Below, piece after piece: positions 39,046 through 48,270 of a stretch of DNA of 64,000 nt (the first letter of the stretch is position 1; the number at the start of each line of letters is the position of its first letter). A program made the position numbers and the translations under genes. This DNA is from Streptococcus gallinaceus (lineage in GTDB: Bacteria > Bacillota > Bacilli > Lactobacillales > Streptococcaceae), in contig NZ_JALJXU010000003.1 in the NCBI RefSeq assembly GCF_024170225.1, forward strand, positions 213,764-277,763. The letters run 5' to 3'. The notes under the pieces are model-generated. The model was given only the letters and a program-made list of their open reading frames with translations, had not been told where the DNA came from and ran no database searches.

Positions 39046-39810
39046 ATGACAAGAAATGTTCTTATTACAGGTGCGACAAGCGGAATCGGAAAAGCGATTG
39101 CCTATGCTTTTGCAAAATCAGGTGATAATGTCATTTTGACAGGACGTCGTTTACACTTACTGGAAGAAATTAAAGAAGACCTATATCGTCACTATCCTAT
39201 TCAAGTTTGGATTTATCAAGTGGATGTGACGAAGCTGGAAGAAGTAGAAATAGTTTGTTCTCAGCTACTGCACGATGTGCCACAAATTGATATCTTGGTC
39301 AACAATGCTGGATTGGCTTTGGGGTTGGAGAAATTCCAAGAGTACGATATGGTGGACATGATGACCATGATTGATACCAATATCAAAGGGCTACTGGCTG
39401 TGACGCGCTGTATTTTACCGAATATGGTAGAAAAAAATACTGGTCATGTAATCAATATCGGCTCGACTGCTGGGATTTATGCCTATGCTGGTGCGGCAGT
39501 TTATGCAGCAACAAAGGCTGCAGTTAAGGTGTTGAGTGACGGGATTCGTATTGATACCATTGATAAAAATATCAAGGTTACGACAGTACAACCTGGTATT
39601 GTAGAAACTGATTTTAGCCAAGTACGTTTCCACGGGGATCGCGATCGTGCTGCCTCTGTCTATCAAGGAATCGATGCCTTACAAGCTGAAGATATTGCTG
39701 ACATTACTCTTTATATCGCCAATCAACCGGCACATGTGCAAATTTCAGATATTACCATTATGGCAACCAAGCAAGCCACAGGCTTTATGGTACAAAAAGA
39801 AAACAACTAA
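39046..39810 (+). CDS. SDR family NAD(P)-dependent oxidoreductase
   Basis: 254 aa from ATG 39046 (aaggagg upstream; extended -10 TGGTATAAT at 39016-39024). Cofactor motif TGATSGIGKAIA, NNAG (LVNNAGLALG), the catalytic Ser of GSTAGIYAYAG and Y-x-x-x-K in YAATKAAVK. Resembles the YdfG/serine-3-dehydrogenase-like group that reduces 3-hydroxy acids or carbonyls. Exact substrate unknown. Monocistronic. Confidence 0.92.
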   Translation: MTRNVLITGATSGIGKAIAYAFAKSGDNVILTGRRLHLLEEIKEDLYRHYPIQVWIYQVDVTKLEEVEIVCSQLLHDVPQIDILVNNAGLALGLEKFQEYDMVDMMTMIDTNIKGLLAVTRCILPNMVEKNTGHVINIGSTAGIYAYAGAAVYAATKAAVKVLSDGIRIDTIDKNIKVTTVQPGIVETDFSQVRFHGDRDRAASVYQGIDALQAEDIADITLYIANQPAHVQISDITIMATKQATGFMVQKENN

Positions 39811-39891
39811 ACATGACATAAATGACATGTTCACCTAAGCAGGAACAGTGTATACTAGCCTTACAAAAACATTTTCTAAAGGAGAAAAGAT

Positions 39892-40668
39892 ATGAAAAAG
39901 TCAATTTACACCTCCCTAATTCTTCTCAGCACCGCTAGCCTTCTAGTTGCTTGTTCTAGTAAGGAAACAACTAAAACAAGTCAGACTCCTAAAACGAGCC
40001 AAGTCAGCAAAGCATCATCATCCACTAAGGTAGATTCCTCCACGGTTTCATCGAGCAGCAGTACTGAAGCTCCAGTTCAAACAGGGATGAATATTCAAGC
40101 AATTCAAAACGGTGATTATTCTAGCATCGCAGGTACCTGGCAAAATGCAAGCGGTGATAAGCTTGTCTTTGACCAAAGTGGCTTGATTTCAACTGGTGTG
40201 ACGATGGTTAATCCTCCCAAAGAAGACCAGGGTATTCTCCAAGGCGGGATTACCTACCAATCAAGCGGAGGAGGCTTTGTACTACTGTTTGTACCTAAAA
40301 ATGTTGTCATTCCACAAAGTCATTTTCATGAAGGGAAGGATAGTACGGATGGCACTCGAGACCGTCTAGTAGGAACACAGGTTGCCCTGTCAGAAACGAT
40401 TTTGAATTCGGGAACTTTTTACAAGGTTTCAGATAGTACAGAAGTGGCACCTGCAAATCAAACGATCTCCTTAACGCAGGGTCAGGAAACGATCAACTAT
40501 GCGACACGAATTTTAGGTGATCTAGGTTGGAAAATTATCGAAGATAACTATAACCGGGCGGAGGTCAATCCATTCAGTACCATCCAAGGAAATGATAACA
40601 GTATCTACCTTGTCTACCAAAATGGAACCATTACAACTGAAGATGGCACTGTTGTACATCAGCCATAA
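39892..40668 (+). CDS. Lipoprotein with DUF6287-like domain
   Basis: 258 aa. Signal peptide with lipobox LLVAC (Cys21), then a low-complexity Ser/Thr/Lys linker to about residue 60. A globular part begins MNIQAIQNGDYSSIAGTWQN, which resembles the streptococcal DUF6287 surface domain. Anchored to the outer face of the membrane. Function unknown. Single gene between SDR and a strong terminator. Confidence 0.85.
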   Translation: MKKSIYTSLILLSTASLLVACSSKETTKTSQTPKTSQVSKASSSTKVDSSTVSSSSSTEAPVQTGMNIQAIQNGDYSSIAGTWQNASGDKLVFDQSGLISTGVTMVNPPKEDQGILQGGITYQSSGGGFVLLFVPKNVVIPQSHFHEGKDSTDGTRDRLVGTQVALSETILNSGTFYKVSDSTEVAPANQTISLTQGQETINYATRILGDLGWKIIEDNYNRAEVNPFSTIQGNDNSIYLVYQNGTITTEDGTVVHQP

Positions 40669-40679
40669 CAATAGTAATA

Positions 40680-40716
40680 AGAAAACTGCTGAAATCAGTG
40701 ATTTCGGCAGTTTTTA
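40680..40716 (+). terminator. Terminator of the DUF6287 lipoprotein gene
   Basis: AAACTGCTGAAATC-AGT-GATTTCGGCAGTTT, nearly perfect 14-bp stem, then T. Confidence 0.88.
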
Positions 40717-40737
40717 TGATGATTTGAAGGCATAATG

Positions 40738-40765
40738 AAAACAAGCCCTCTAAAGGACTTGTTTG
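40738..40765 (-). terminator. guaA terminator
   Basis: On the minus strand ACAAGTCC-6 nt-GGGCTTGT followed by TTTTCATT, 30 bp after the guaA stop. Confidence 0.7.
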
Positions 40766-40788
40766 CTAAAATGGTCTGGGAGACTTTT

Positions 40789-42339
40789 TTATTCCCACTC
40801 GACCGTTGCTGGTGGTTTACTTGTAATGTCGTAGACGATGCGGTTGACGTGGTCAACTTCATTTACGATACGAGTTGAGATTTTCTTAAGTACATCCCAT
40901 GGGAGTTGTGCAAAATCAGCTGTCATACCGTCGATAGAAGTGATGGCGCGAATAGCGATAGTGTAGTCGTAGGTACGACCGTCACCCATAACCCCAACAG
41001 AACGAACACCAGTATTAACTGTGAAATATTGCCATACATCACGGTCAAGCCCTGCTTTAGCGATTTCCTCACGAAGGATGGCATCAGACTCACGGACAGT
41101 TTCTAGTTTTTCCTCAGTAATTTCGCCCATAACTCGGATGGCAAGTCCTGGACCTGGGAATGGCTGGCGCCATACGACTTCATCAGGCATGCCAAGTGCA
41201 GTACCAAGCGCACGAACTTCATCTTTGAAGAGAGTATTGAGCGGCTCAATCAATTCAAACTGCATGTCTTCAGGAAGTCCCCCAACGTTGTGGTGAGATT
41301 TGATGGTTTGAGCAGTTTCAGTACCTGACTCGATGATATCAGTATAGAGAGTTCCTTGTGCGAGGAAGTCAACTCCTTTTAATTTGCTAGCTTCGTCGTC
41401 AAAGACGTAGACAAATTCATTCCCAATAATCTTACGTTTTTTCTCTGGATCGTCAACTCCGGCAAGCAGGTCTAGGAAACGTTTTGAAGCATCAACACGG
41501 ATGATGTTAAGGCCAAATTTACCACCAAGCATGTCCATTACTTGGTCACCTTCATTTTTACGAAGAAGACCGTGGTCAACGAAGATACATGTCAATTGGT
41601 TACCGATGGCGCGTTGGAGCAAGACACCAACAACAGATGAGTCCACACCGCCTGAAAGACCAAGAAGAACTTTGCGATCACCAACCGTTTGGCGAATTTT
41701 GGCAATTTCCATTTCGATAAAGTTATCCATTGACCAGTCGCCGCGTCCTCCACAGATATTGATTGCGAAGTTTTTCAGCATATCATTTCCGTAGACTGAG
41801 TGACGTACTTCTGGGTGGAATTGAATACCGTAGAATTTTTTCTCTGTATTTTCCATAGCAGCAAATGGACAGTCAGCAGAATCTCCGACAAGGTGGAAAC
41901 CTTCTGGAATTTCAGTTACGGCATCTCCATGGCTCATGAGAACGAGTTGTTCCTCAGGAGTTCCTGCAAAGAGAGCTGATTCTGTACGAAGTCGAAGCGT
42001 TGACTGACCGTATTCACGATTTCCAGCTTCACCAGCAGGCACAACCTTACCACCGAGCTTATGTGTAATCAATTGCATACCGTAGCAGATACCGAGAATT
42101 GGGATACCAAGTTCGAAAATTTCTTCATCAATACCGAATGCATTATCAGCATAAACTGAATTTGGGCCACCTGAAAGAACGATACCAATCGGATTGATAG
42201 CACGAATTTCTTCAGCGCTAATCTTGTGGCTCTTTAATTCAGAAAATACACCAAACTCACGGATACGACGGGCAATCAATTGGTTGTACTGGCTACCATA
42301 ATCCAGAACAATAATCTTTTGAATGTCTTGAGTTGTCAT
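40789..42339 (-). CDS. guaA: GMP synthase (glutamine-hydrolysing)
   Basis: 516 aa from ATG 42339 (AAGGA upstream; the frame can extend to 42354). Converts XMP to GMP. N-terminal glutamine amidotransferase with Cys in GICYGMQ and His-Glu in QFHPEV; ATP-pyrophosphatase P-loop [11 protein letters not shown]-terminal dimerisation domain ending [17 protein letters not shown]. Divergent from the GntR regulator. A CGAAC-containing motif upstream resembles a PurR box. Confidence 0.97.
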   Translation of the reverse strand: MTTQDIQKIIVLDYGSQYNQLIARRIREFGVFSELKSHKISAEEIRAINPIGIVLSGGPNSVYADNAFGIDEEIFELGIPILGICYGMQLITHKLGGKVVPAGEAGNREYGQSTLRLRTESALFAGTPEEQLVLMSHGDAVTEIPEGFHLVGDSADCPFAAMENTEKKFYGIQFHPEVRHSVYGNDMLKNFAINICGGRGDWSMDNFIEMEIAKIRQTVGDRKVLLGLSGGVDSSVVGVLLQRAIGNQLTCIFVDHGLLRKNEGDQVMDMLGGKFGLNIIRVDASKRFLDLLAGVDDPEKKRKIIGNEFVYVFDDEASKLKGVDFLAQGTLYTDIIESGTETAQTIKSHHNVGGLPEDMQFELIEPLNTLFKDEVRALGTALGMPDEVVWRQPFPGPGLAIRVMGEITEEKLETVRESDAILREEIAKAGLDRDVWQYFTVNTGVRSVGVMGDGRTYDYTIAIRAITSIDGMTADFAQLPWDVLKKISTRIVNEVDHVNRIVYDITSKPPATVEWE

Positions 42340-42472
42340 TGTTTTTCCTTTCATTCTGAAAAAAAATCAGATATTACACTATATTTTAACATAAAAGCGA
42401 ACATTTTGCAGTAGGAATAGTCTAAAATCTAAAATTTTGGTAGAATAGAAAGAGAACAAATGGAGTACGACA

Positions 42473-43171
42473 ATGAAAGCAGCCTATATAACGATACACG
42501 ACAAAATAAAAGAAGAAATTGATGATCAGATTTGGAAGATTGGGGAACGTCTGCCAAGTGAACGAGATTTGGCAGAGCGATTCAATGTCAGCCGAATGAC
42601 TCTCCGTCAAGCTATTACCATGCTGGTAGAAGAAGGAGTGCTGGAACGAAAAGTTGGTTCTGGAACCTATGTTGCTAGCACGCGTGTACAAGAAAAAATG
42701 CGCGGGACAACCTCCTTTACAGAAATCGTTCATTCCCAAGGAAAGTCTCCATCCACCAAACTAATTTCTTATCAGAAAAAGTTGGCCAGTGAAACGGAGC
42801 GCCAGCGTCTTCAATTAGGTGCGAATGATTTGGTGATTCGGATGGAACGGATTCGCTATGCTGACAATGTTCCCTTGGTATTTGAAGTGGCATCTATCCC
42901 CGAAAAGTTAATCCGAAATTTCAATAAAACAGACATTACCAATCATTTTTTCAAAACATTGGCGGTGAATGGCTACGAAATTGGAAAAAGCCAACAGACA
43001 ATCTATGCCAAAACAGCAAGCGACCGTGTAGCAGAATACTTAGAGGTGGCAAAAGGGCATGCGATTTTAGCACTGACTCAAGTTTCTTACTTTACGGATG
43101 GCCAAGCATTCGAATATGTCCGTAGTCAGTACGTAGGAGACCGTTTTGAGTTTTACTTAGAAAATAATTAA
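42473..43171 (+). CDS. GntR/HutC family transcriptional regulator
   Basis: 232 aa. N-terminal winged helix (residues about 5-70: [43 protein letters not shown]) and a C-terminal UTRA ligand-binding domain ending [18 protein letters not shown]. Family members sense small molecules, often sugar phosphates. In streptococci this gene sits beside guaA, but its effector is not shown here. Extended -10 TGGTAGAAT upstream. Followed by a long hairpin that contains a 24-bp palindrome also found near ffh and xerS. Confidence 0.92.
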   Translation: MKAAYITIHDKIKEEIDDQIWKIGERLPSERDLAERFNVSRMTLRQAITMLVEEGVLERKVGSGTYVASTRVQEKMRGTTSFTEIVHSQGKSPSTKLISYQKKLASETERQRLQLGANDLVIRMERIRYADNVPLVFEVASIPEKLIRNFNKTDITNHFFKTLAVNGYEIGKSQQTIYAKTASDRVAEYLEVAKGHAILALTQVSYFTDGQAFEYVRSQYVGDRFEFYLENN

Positions 43172-43212
43172 CCAAAAGTTGCATAATATATATTACGCAA
43201 CTTTTGGTTTTT
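43170..43212 (+). terminator. gntR terminator enclosing a palindrome
   Basis: ACCAAAAGTTGC ... GCAACTTTTGGT perfect stem then TTTTTC. The inner part (43178-43201) is itself a near-perfect AT-rich palindrome. Confidence 0.85.
43178..43201. repeat. AT-rich palindrome, copy A
   Basis: Half-sites GCATAATATA and TATTACGC flanking the centre; matches copies at 45191 and 46426. Confidence 0.6.
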
Positions 43213-43264
43213 CTTCAAAAACTTTTCCTACTAAAAATCGCTCAGATATGGTAAAATAAAGTTT

Positions 43265-43597
43265 ATGGAAATTGAAAAAACCAATCGAATGAATGCCCTG
43301 TTTGAATTTTATGCTGCGCTTTTGACAGACAAGCAAATGAACTATATTGAGCTTTATTATGCAGATGATTATAGTTTGGCTGAAATTGCTGAAGAATTTC
43401 ATGTCAGTCGTCAAGCGGTCTACGATAACATCAAGCGGACAGAAAAGATTTTAGAAGATTATGAGATGAAATTGCACATGTATTCTGATTATATTGTGCG
43501 GGGGCAAATTTTTGACCAAATTTCAGAAAAATACGCTGATGATGGCTTTTTGCAGGAAAAAATTGCTATCTTGACCAGCATTGATAACCGAGATTAA
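43265..43597 (+). CDS. ylxM: Putative DNA-binding protein YlxM
   Basis: 110 aa, sigma-70 region-4-like helix-turn-helix ([33 protein letters not shown], about residues 36-70). Part of the signal recognition particle operon of Firmicutes; modulates SRP function in some streptococci. Located 17 bp upstream of ffh. Confidence 0.93.
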   Translation: MEIEKTNRMNALFEFYAALLTDKQMNYIELYYADDYSLAEIAEEFHVSRQAVYDNIKRTEKILEDYEMKLHMYSDYIVRGQIFDQISEKYADDGFLQEKIAILTSIDNRD

Positions 43598-43614
43598 AAA
43601 GAAAAGAGAAGATT

Positions 43615-45162
43615 ATGGCTTTTGAAAGTTTAACAGAACGTCTCCAGAGCGTTTTCAAAAATCTACGTCGCAAGGGAAAATTATCCGGAAAAGAAGTACA
43701 GGAAGTCACGAAAGAAATTCGTATGGCCCTTCTTGAGGCCGATGTTGCACTTCCAGTTGTAAAAACCTTTATCAAACGTGTTCGTGAGCGCGCTGTTGGT
43801 CATGAAATCATCGAAACACTTGATGCTTCTCAACAAATCATCAAGATTGTCAATGAAGAATTGACAGAGATTTTGGGTTCTGAGACGGCAGAAATCGAGA
43901 AATCACCTAAAATTCCAACTATTATCATGATGGTTGGTCTTCAAGGTGCAGGTAAAACGACTTTTGCAGGCAAATTAGCCAATAAATTGATTGCGGAAGA
44001 AAAGGCGCGTCCTATGATGATTGCGGCGGATATCTACCGTCCAGCAGCCATTGACCAATTAAAAACACTTGGTCAGCAAATCAATGTTCCGGTTTTTGAT
44101 CTTGGAACAGAAGTTGCTGCTGTGGACATTGTCCGTCAAGGTCTTGAACTCGCCCAACAAAATAAGCATGATTATGTCTTGATCGATACAGCTGGTCGTC
44201 TGCAAATCGATGAAAAACTCATGCAAGAATTGCGAGATGTCAAAGCACTGGCTCAGCCAACTGAAATCCTCCTTGTGGTTGATTCTATGATTGGTCAGGA
44301 AGCCGCCAACGTTGCTCGTGAATTCAACGCACAACTGGATATTACCGGTGTTGTTCTCACGAAAATCGATGGGGATACCCGTGGTGGTGCGGCGCTTTCT
44401 ATCCGTGAAATCACTGGCAAACCAATCAAATTCACTGGTACTGGTGAAAAAATCACTGACATTGAAACTTTCCATCCAGACCGTATGGCTAGCCGTATCT
44501 TGGGAATGGGTGACTTGCTGACTTTGATTGAGAAGGCTTCTAAGGATTACGATGAGCAAAAATCTTTGGAACTTGCTGAAAAAATGCGAGAAAGCACCTT
44601 TGATTTCAACGATTTCATTGACCAACTAGACCAGGTACAAAGCATGGGGCCAATGGAAGAACTGCTTAAAATGATCCCAGGAATGGCTGGAAATCCCGCC
44701 TTGGCAAATATTAAAGTTGACCAGAAAGAAATTGCCCGCAAACGAGCGATTGTCTCTTCAATGACCCCTGCCGAACGTGAAAATCCAGACTTGCTGACAC
44801 CAAGTCGTCGTCGTCGCATCGCGACAGGCTCTGGAAATAGCTTTGTGGACGTCAATAAATTTATCAAAGACTTTAACCAAGCCAAATCTCTGATGCAGGG
44901 CGTTATGTCTGGTGATATGTCTAAAATGATGAAGCAGATGGGACTTACTCCAAATAATCTCCCTAAAAATATGCCAGGAATGCCCGATATGAGCGGTATG
45001 GACATGTCAGCATTAGAAGGAATGATGGGAGCCAATGGCATGCCTGATATGTCATCTATGCTTGGTGGCGGATTAAAAGGTAAAATTGGTGAATTCGCCA
45101 TGAAGTCAGCCATGAAGCGCCAAGCCAATAAAATCAAAAAAGCTAAGAAAAAACGCAAATAA
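43615..45162 (+). CDS. ffh: Signal recognition particle protein Ffh
   Basis: 515 aa. GTPase that delivers ribosomes making membrane proteins to FtsY. N domain, then G domain with GLQGAGKTT (P-loop), DIYRPAAIDQL, VLIDTAGRLQID and TKIDGD. The C-terminal M domain is methionine-rich (LMQGVMSGDMSKMMKQMG and MPGMPDMSGMDMSALEG), longer than in E. coli. It ends in a basic RNA-binding tail (KRQANKIKKAKKKRK). Confidence 0.97.
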   Translation: MAFESLTERLQSVFKNLRRKGKLSGKEVQEVTKEIRMALLEADVALPVVKTFIKRVRERAVGHEIIETLDASQQIIKIVNEELTEILGSETAEIEKSPKIPTIIMMVGLQGAGKTTFAGKLANKLIAEEKARPMMIAADIYRPAAIDQLKTLGQQINVPVFDLGTEVAAVDIVRQGLELAQQNKHDYVLIDTAGRLQIDEKLMQELRDVKALAQPTEILLVVDSMIGQEAANVAREFNAQLDITGVVLTKIDGDTRGGAALSIREITGKPIKFTGTGEKITDIETFHPDRMASRILGMGDLLTLIEKASKDYDEQKSLELAEKMRESTFDFNDFIDQLDQVQSMGPMEELLKMIPGMAGNPALANIKVDQKEIARKRAIVSSMTPAERENPDLLTPSRRRRIATGSGNSFVDVNKFIKDFNQAKSLMQGVMSGDMSKMMKQMGLTPNNLPKNMPGMPDMSGMDMSALEGMMGANGMPDMSSMLGGGLKGKIGEFAMKSAMKRQANKIKKAKKKRK

Positions 45163-45194
45163 ACAACTCAATTATGAGTTGTTTATTTTATACA
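45161..45194 (+). terminator. ffh terminator
   Basis: AAACAACTCA-ATTA-TGAGTTGTTT followed by ATTTTAT. Confidence 0.8.
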
Positions 45195-45210
45195 TAACAT
45201 ATATTACGTA
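45191..45210. repeat. AT-rich palindrome, copy B
   Basis: TACATAACATATATTACGTA, a near-perfect palindrome matching copies A and C. Confidence 0.55.
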
Positions 45211-45271
45211 AATTTATTTTATATAAATAGGATATTCAGCAATATGAGCATTCTATATGTTCTACCTAACC

Positions 45272-45304
45272 TCTTTCCGAAAAACTATAATTTTCTTGAA
45301 AAAC
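45272..45304 (+). other. difSL-like chromosome dimer resolution site
   Basis: Two imperfect inverted half-sites, TCTTTCCGAAAA (45272-45283) and TTTTCTTGAAAA (45291-45302), around a central ACTATAA. This matches the streptococcal/lactococcal difSL as I recall it, and it lies 50 bp upstream of xerS, the usual position. Resolves chromosome dimers at the terminus with XerS. Confidence 0.88.
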
Positions 45305-45324
45305 AAAGATATAAATGATATACT
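45296..45324 (+). promoter_or_regulatory. xerS promoter whose -35 box lies inside dif
   Basis: TTGAAA (45296-45301), 17 nt, TATACT (45319-45324). The -35 box is part of the right half-site of the dif-like sequence. Confidence 0.6.
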
Positions 45325-45351
45325 ACTAATATCAAGAAACAGGAGAGAAAT

Positions 45352-46422
45352 ATGCGTCGTGAATTATTGCTTGAAAAAATTGAAGAATTAAAATCTATCA
45401 TGCCTTGGTATGTGCTGGATTATTACCAATCAAAATTGGCTGTTCCCTATAGTTTTACAACTTTATACGAATATCTTAAAGAATACCGTCGATTTTTTGA
45501 ATGGCTTATAGATGCTGGGATTGTTGATTGTCGGCAGATTTCGGATATTTCATTGGATACTTTGGAAAATTTGACCAAGAAAGATATGGAGGCCTTTATC
45601 CTGTATTTGCGTGAGCGACCTTTGCTGAATACCAATACGACGCAAAATGGTGTATCGCAGACCACCATTAACCGTACTCTGTCTGCCTTGTCTAGTCTCT
45701 ATAAGTATCTGACTGAGGAGGTTGAAAACGAGCTAGGTGAGCCGTATTTTTACCGAAATGTCATGAAAAAAGTTTCTACCAAAAAGAAAAAAGAGACCCT
45801 TGCTGCCAGAGCTGAGAACATCAAGCAAAAGCTCTTTTTGGGCGACGAAACCATGGAATTTCTAGAATATGTGGATGTCGAGTATGAGGCCAAGCTCTCT
45901 AATCGGGCCAAATCATCTTTCCGAAAAAATAAGGAGCGCGATTTAGCGATTTTAGCACTTCTCTTAGCTTCTGGAGTTCGTTTATCAGAGGCAGTGAATT
46001 TGGATCTTCGTGATGTCAATCTCAAGATGATGATTATTGATGTCACCCGCAAGGGTGGCAAGCGCGACTCGGTCAATGTTGCTGGGTTTGCTAAGCCTTA
46101 TCTAGAAGCCTATGCTGCTATCCGCCAACAACGCTACAAGGCTGAAAAAACGGATACGGCCTTCTTCTTATCCGAATACCGTGGCAAGCCCAATCGGATG
46201 GATGCTTCCAGTATAGAAAAAATGGTCGCAAAATACTCAGCTGACTTCAAAATCCGCGTGACCCCCCACAAATTGCGCCATACACTGGCCACTCGACTTT
46301 ACGATGCTACAAAATCACAAGTCCTTGTCAGCCACCAGCTCGGCCATGCCAATACACAAGTCACTGACCTCTATACCCATATCGTCAGTGACGAGCAAAA
46401 AAATGCCTTGGATAATCTATAG
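45352..46422 (+). CDS. xerS: Tyrosine recombinase XerS
   Basis: 356 aa. Single-recombinase Xer enzyme of streptococci and lactococci that acts on the atypical difSL site to resolve chromosome dimers with FtsK. N-terminal core-binding domain (about 15-130), then the catalytic domain with Arg in [12 protein letters not shown], Lys in [15 protein letters not shown] ([13 protein letters not shown]), HQLGHAN and the nucleophile Tyr in TDLYTHI. RBS aggag. The adjacent dif and overlapping promoter support the identity and suggest autoregulation. Confidence 0.95.
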   Translation: MRRELLLEKIEELKSIMPWYVLDYYQSKLAVPYSFTTLYEYLKEYRRFFEWLIDAGIVDCRQISDISLDTLENLTKKDMEAFILYLRERPLLNTNTTQNGVSQTTINRTLSALSSLYKYLTEEVENELGEPYFYRNVMKKVSTKKKKETLAARAENIKQKLFLGDETMEFLEYVDVEYEAKLSNRAKSSFRKNKERDLAILALLLASGVRLSEAVNLDLRDVNLKMMIIDVTRKGGKRDSVNVAGFAKPYLEAYAAIRQQRYKAEKTDTAFFLSEYRGKPNRMDASSIEKMVAKYSADFKIRVTPHKLRHTLATRLYDATKSQVLVSHQLGHANTQVTDLYTHIVSDEQKNALDNL

Positions 46423-46425
46423 AAA

Positions 46426-46447
46426 TTACATAATATAATATACGTAA
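46426..46447. repeat. AT-rich palindrome, copy C
   Basis: Begins TTACATAATA and ends ATACGTAA; near-perfect palindrome, third copy, directly after the xerS stop. Confidence 0.55.
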
Positions 46448-46484
46448 AAAAGTTATTGATTTTGCAATCAATAACTTTTTATTT
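46446..46484. terminator. Bidirectional terminator between xerS and yeiH
   Basis: AAAAAGTTATTGATT/AATCAATAACTTTTT perfect 15-bp stem with loop TTGC. Confidence 0.9.
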
Positions 46485-47512
46485 TAAATATATCCCATCA
46501 AAAATTGCATCATGAGAGAAACGAGAATAATTCCAACCCAGCAAGATAGCCCCAGTAAAATTGGTTTACCACCTTTTTTAATCAGCTGAACGATATTGGT
46601 TTTAAGTCCTACTGCTGCCATTGCCATAATGATGAAAAATTTTGAGACTTCCTTTATTGGGCTAAAAAATGTCGCAGGTACTCCCGCTGCAAGAGCCAAA
46701 GTCGTCACGATACTAGCTAGGACAAAATAGAGGATGAAGACCGGAAAGACTCGCTTGAGAGACACTGATTTTTCCGCTGCTTTTGCTTGTCTAGCCCGCC
46801 AGTAAGACAGTCCTAATGTGATTGGGATAATGGCCAGTGTTCTCGTAAGTTTCACGGTAACGGCCTTATTCAAAGTTTGGGCCCCCAAGTGGTAAAGACT
46901 ATCCCAGGTTGCTGCAGCCGCTGTTACCGATGAAGTATCATTCACAGCTGTTCCGGCAAAAATCCCAAATGCCTGACCTGAAGTAGTAGAAAAACCGAGC
47001 AAACTCCCCAGAGTCGGGAAAATGAGCGCAGCCAAAATGTTAAAGAGAAAAATAACCGAAATAGCTTGCGCCACTTCTTCATCATTAGCATCAATCACAG
47101 GTGCCGTTGCTGCAATTGCAGACCCTCCGCAAATGGAAGAACCCACTCCAATCAAAGTTGCCATGTTAGTCGATAAACCTAGCTTTTTCTGCAAAACATA
47201 AGCAATCAGCAATGACGTTGCTATGGTCGTTAGGATAATGGGAAGTGACTGCTGACCAGTCTGCAAAATGACCTGCAAATTCAAGCCAAATCCAAGCAAG
47301 ATCACGGCATACTGCAAAATTTTCTTAGAAGTATAGGTGATTCCCGGCTGAAAAATTTCCATTTTGCTAATAGTGGGACTAAGCAGCATACCGATTAAAA
47401 TAGCAAAAACCGCACCTCCAACAATTGTAAATTCTTTTCCTAGAAAATGGCTCACACCGGCAATCAAGATACAAATCCCTAACCCGTAAGAGCGCTCCTG
47501 AATAGTTTTCAT
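46484..47512 (-). CDS. YeiH family putative sulfate exporter (UPF0324)
   Basis: 342 aa, about ten transmembrane helices. Matches the YeiH/UPF0324 family: [17 protein letters not shown] and [15 protein letters not shown] are characteristic. Often annotated as a putative sulfate exporter, but the substrate is unproven. Single gene on the minus strand, the first gene past dif, where the recognised genes switch to leftward orientation. Confidence 0.88.
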   Translation of the reverse strand: MKTIQERSYGLGICILIAGVSHFLGKEFTIVGGAVFAILIGMLLSPTISKMEIFQPGITYTSKKILQYAVILLGFGLNLQVILQTGQQSLPIILTTIATSLLIAYVLQKKLGLSTNMATLIGVGSSICGGSAIAATAPVIDANDEEVAQAISVIFLFNILAALIFPTLGSLLGFSTTSGQAFGIFAGTAVNDTSSVTAAAATWDSLYHLGAQTLNKAVTVKLTRTLAIIPITLGLSYWRARQAKAAEKSVSLKRVFPVFILYFVLASIVTTLALAAGVPATFFSPIKEVSKFFIIMAMAAVGLKTNIVQLIKKGGKPILLGLSCWVGIILVSLMMQFLMGYI

Positions 47513-47548
47513 ATTCTCCCCTTTCTTTGTCTCATTATAAACCTAATT

Positions 47549-47597
47549 TTCAAAAAAATAAAGAGAAACCAAGCTCATCCAACAGCCTGGCTTACGT
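47549..47597 (-). terminator. Terminator of the 201-aa lipoprotein gene
   Basis: On the minus strand AAGCCAGGCT-8 nt-AGCTTGGTTT (two G-T pairs) followed by a T-rich tract. Confidence 0.65.
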
Positions 47598-47598
47598 A

Positions 47599-48204
47599 TT
47601 ATTTGATTTCTGTTGCGCCTAAGAACTCAAGTCCCTTGATAAAGTCTGTCGGAGACATGTTTTTCAATCCAGAAAACATTGGGCCGAAACTAGTGATTTT
47701 TGAAGCTGCATCAATGTCCAGTTGCTGCATATCCATGTCAAAAGCAATGACTGGTTGGTTTTGTTCGTTTAAATTAACCGTAGCCGTCATGCCCTGCACT
47801 CCTTCTGCTTCTTTGATACCTGGTGCTTCGCGTAGGATACGAAGATACTCTTCGCGGTTGGAATCATTGAGTGCTGCTGCTTGTTCAGCGGGAAGTGGCT
47901 GAGTTAAGGTCAACAGAAGGCGTTGGAACTGGGCCCCGTTATAGGTCACTTCGTAGACCTGAGTCTGTGTAACACCATTTGCTTGTAATTGGTACTGGTA
48001 TTTTTTTGTCGTCTCACCATTCGCTTCAGACGAGCTCGCTGTTGTGCTAGACGATTGCTCTGTTTGACTGCTGCTGAATAATTTATTCTCAATTTTGGCA
48101 ATGCTTGATGAGGGAGTTGTCAACTTTTTCTCAGATTTTTGTGCGCTACATGCCCCTAAAACCAAGACACTCGCTAGGGCAAGTAGATAGTATTTCTTTT
48201 TCAT
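47599..48204 (-). CDS. Lipoprotein, streptococcal SP0198-like
   Basis: 201 aa. Signal peptide with lipobox VLGAC (Cys19), a Ser/Thr-rich linker to about residue 65, and a folded C-terminal domain with YQYQLQANGVTQTQVYEVTY and NREEYLRILREAPGIKEAEGVQGMTATV. The layout resembles the SP0198/DUF1307 group of streptococcal lipoproteins; function unknown. It has its own promoter on the minus strand (ATGACA-17-TATAAT) in the 66-bp gap after the ATP-grasp gene. Confidence 0.78.
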   Translation of the reverse strand: MKKKYYLLALASVLVLGACSAQKSEKKLTTPSSSIAKIENKLFSSSQTEQSSSTTASSSEANGETTKKYQYQLQANGVTQTQVYEVTYNGAQFQRLLLTLTQPLPAEQAAALNDSNREEYLRILREAPGIKEAEGVQGMTATVNLNEQNQPVIAFDMDMQQLDIDAASKITSFGPMFSGLKNMSPTDFIKGLEFLGATEIK

Positions 48205-48270
48205 ATATTCCTCCTAATGCGTGACTACAACCTCATTATATCAAAGATTGAAAGGCTTGTCATGGACTAG

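Noticed and set aside
41021..41794. Plus-strand frames of 91-97 aa inside guaA
   Set aside because: Antisense shadows of guaA with Pro/Ser/Arg-rich composition and no start signals.
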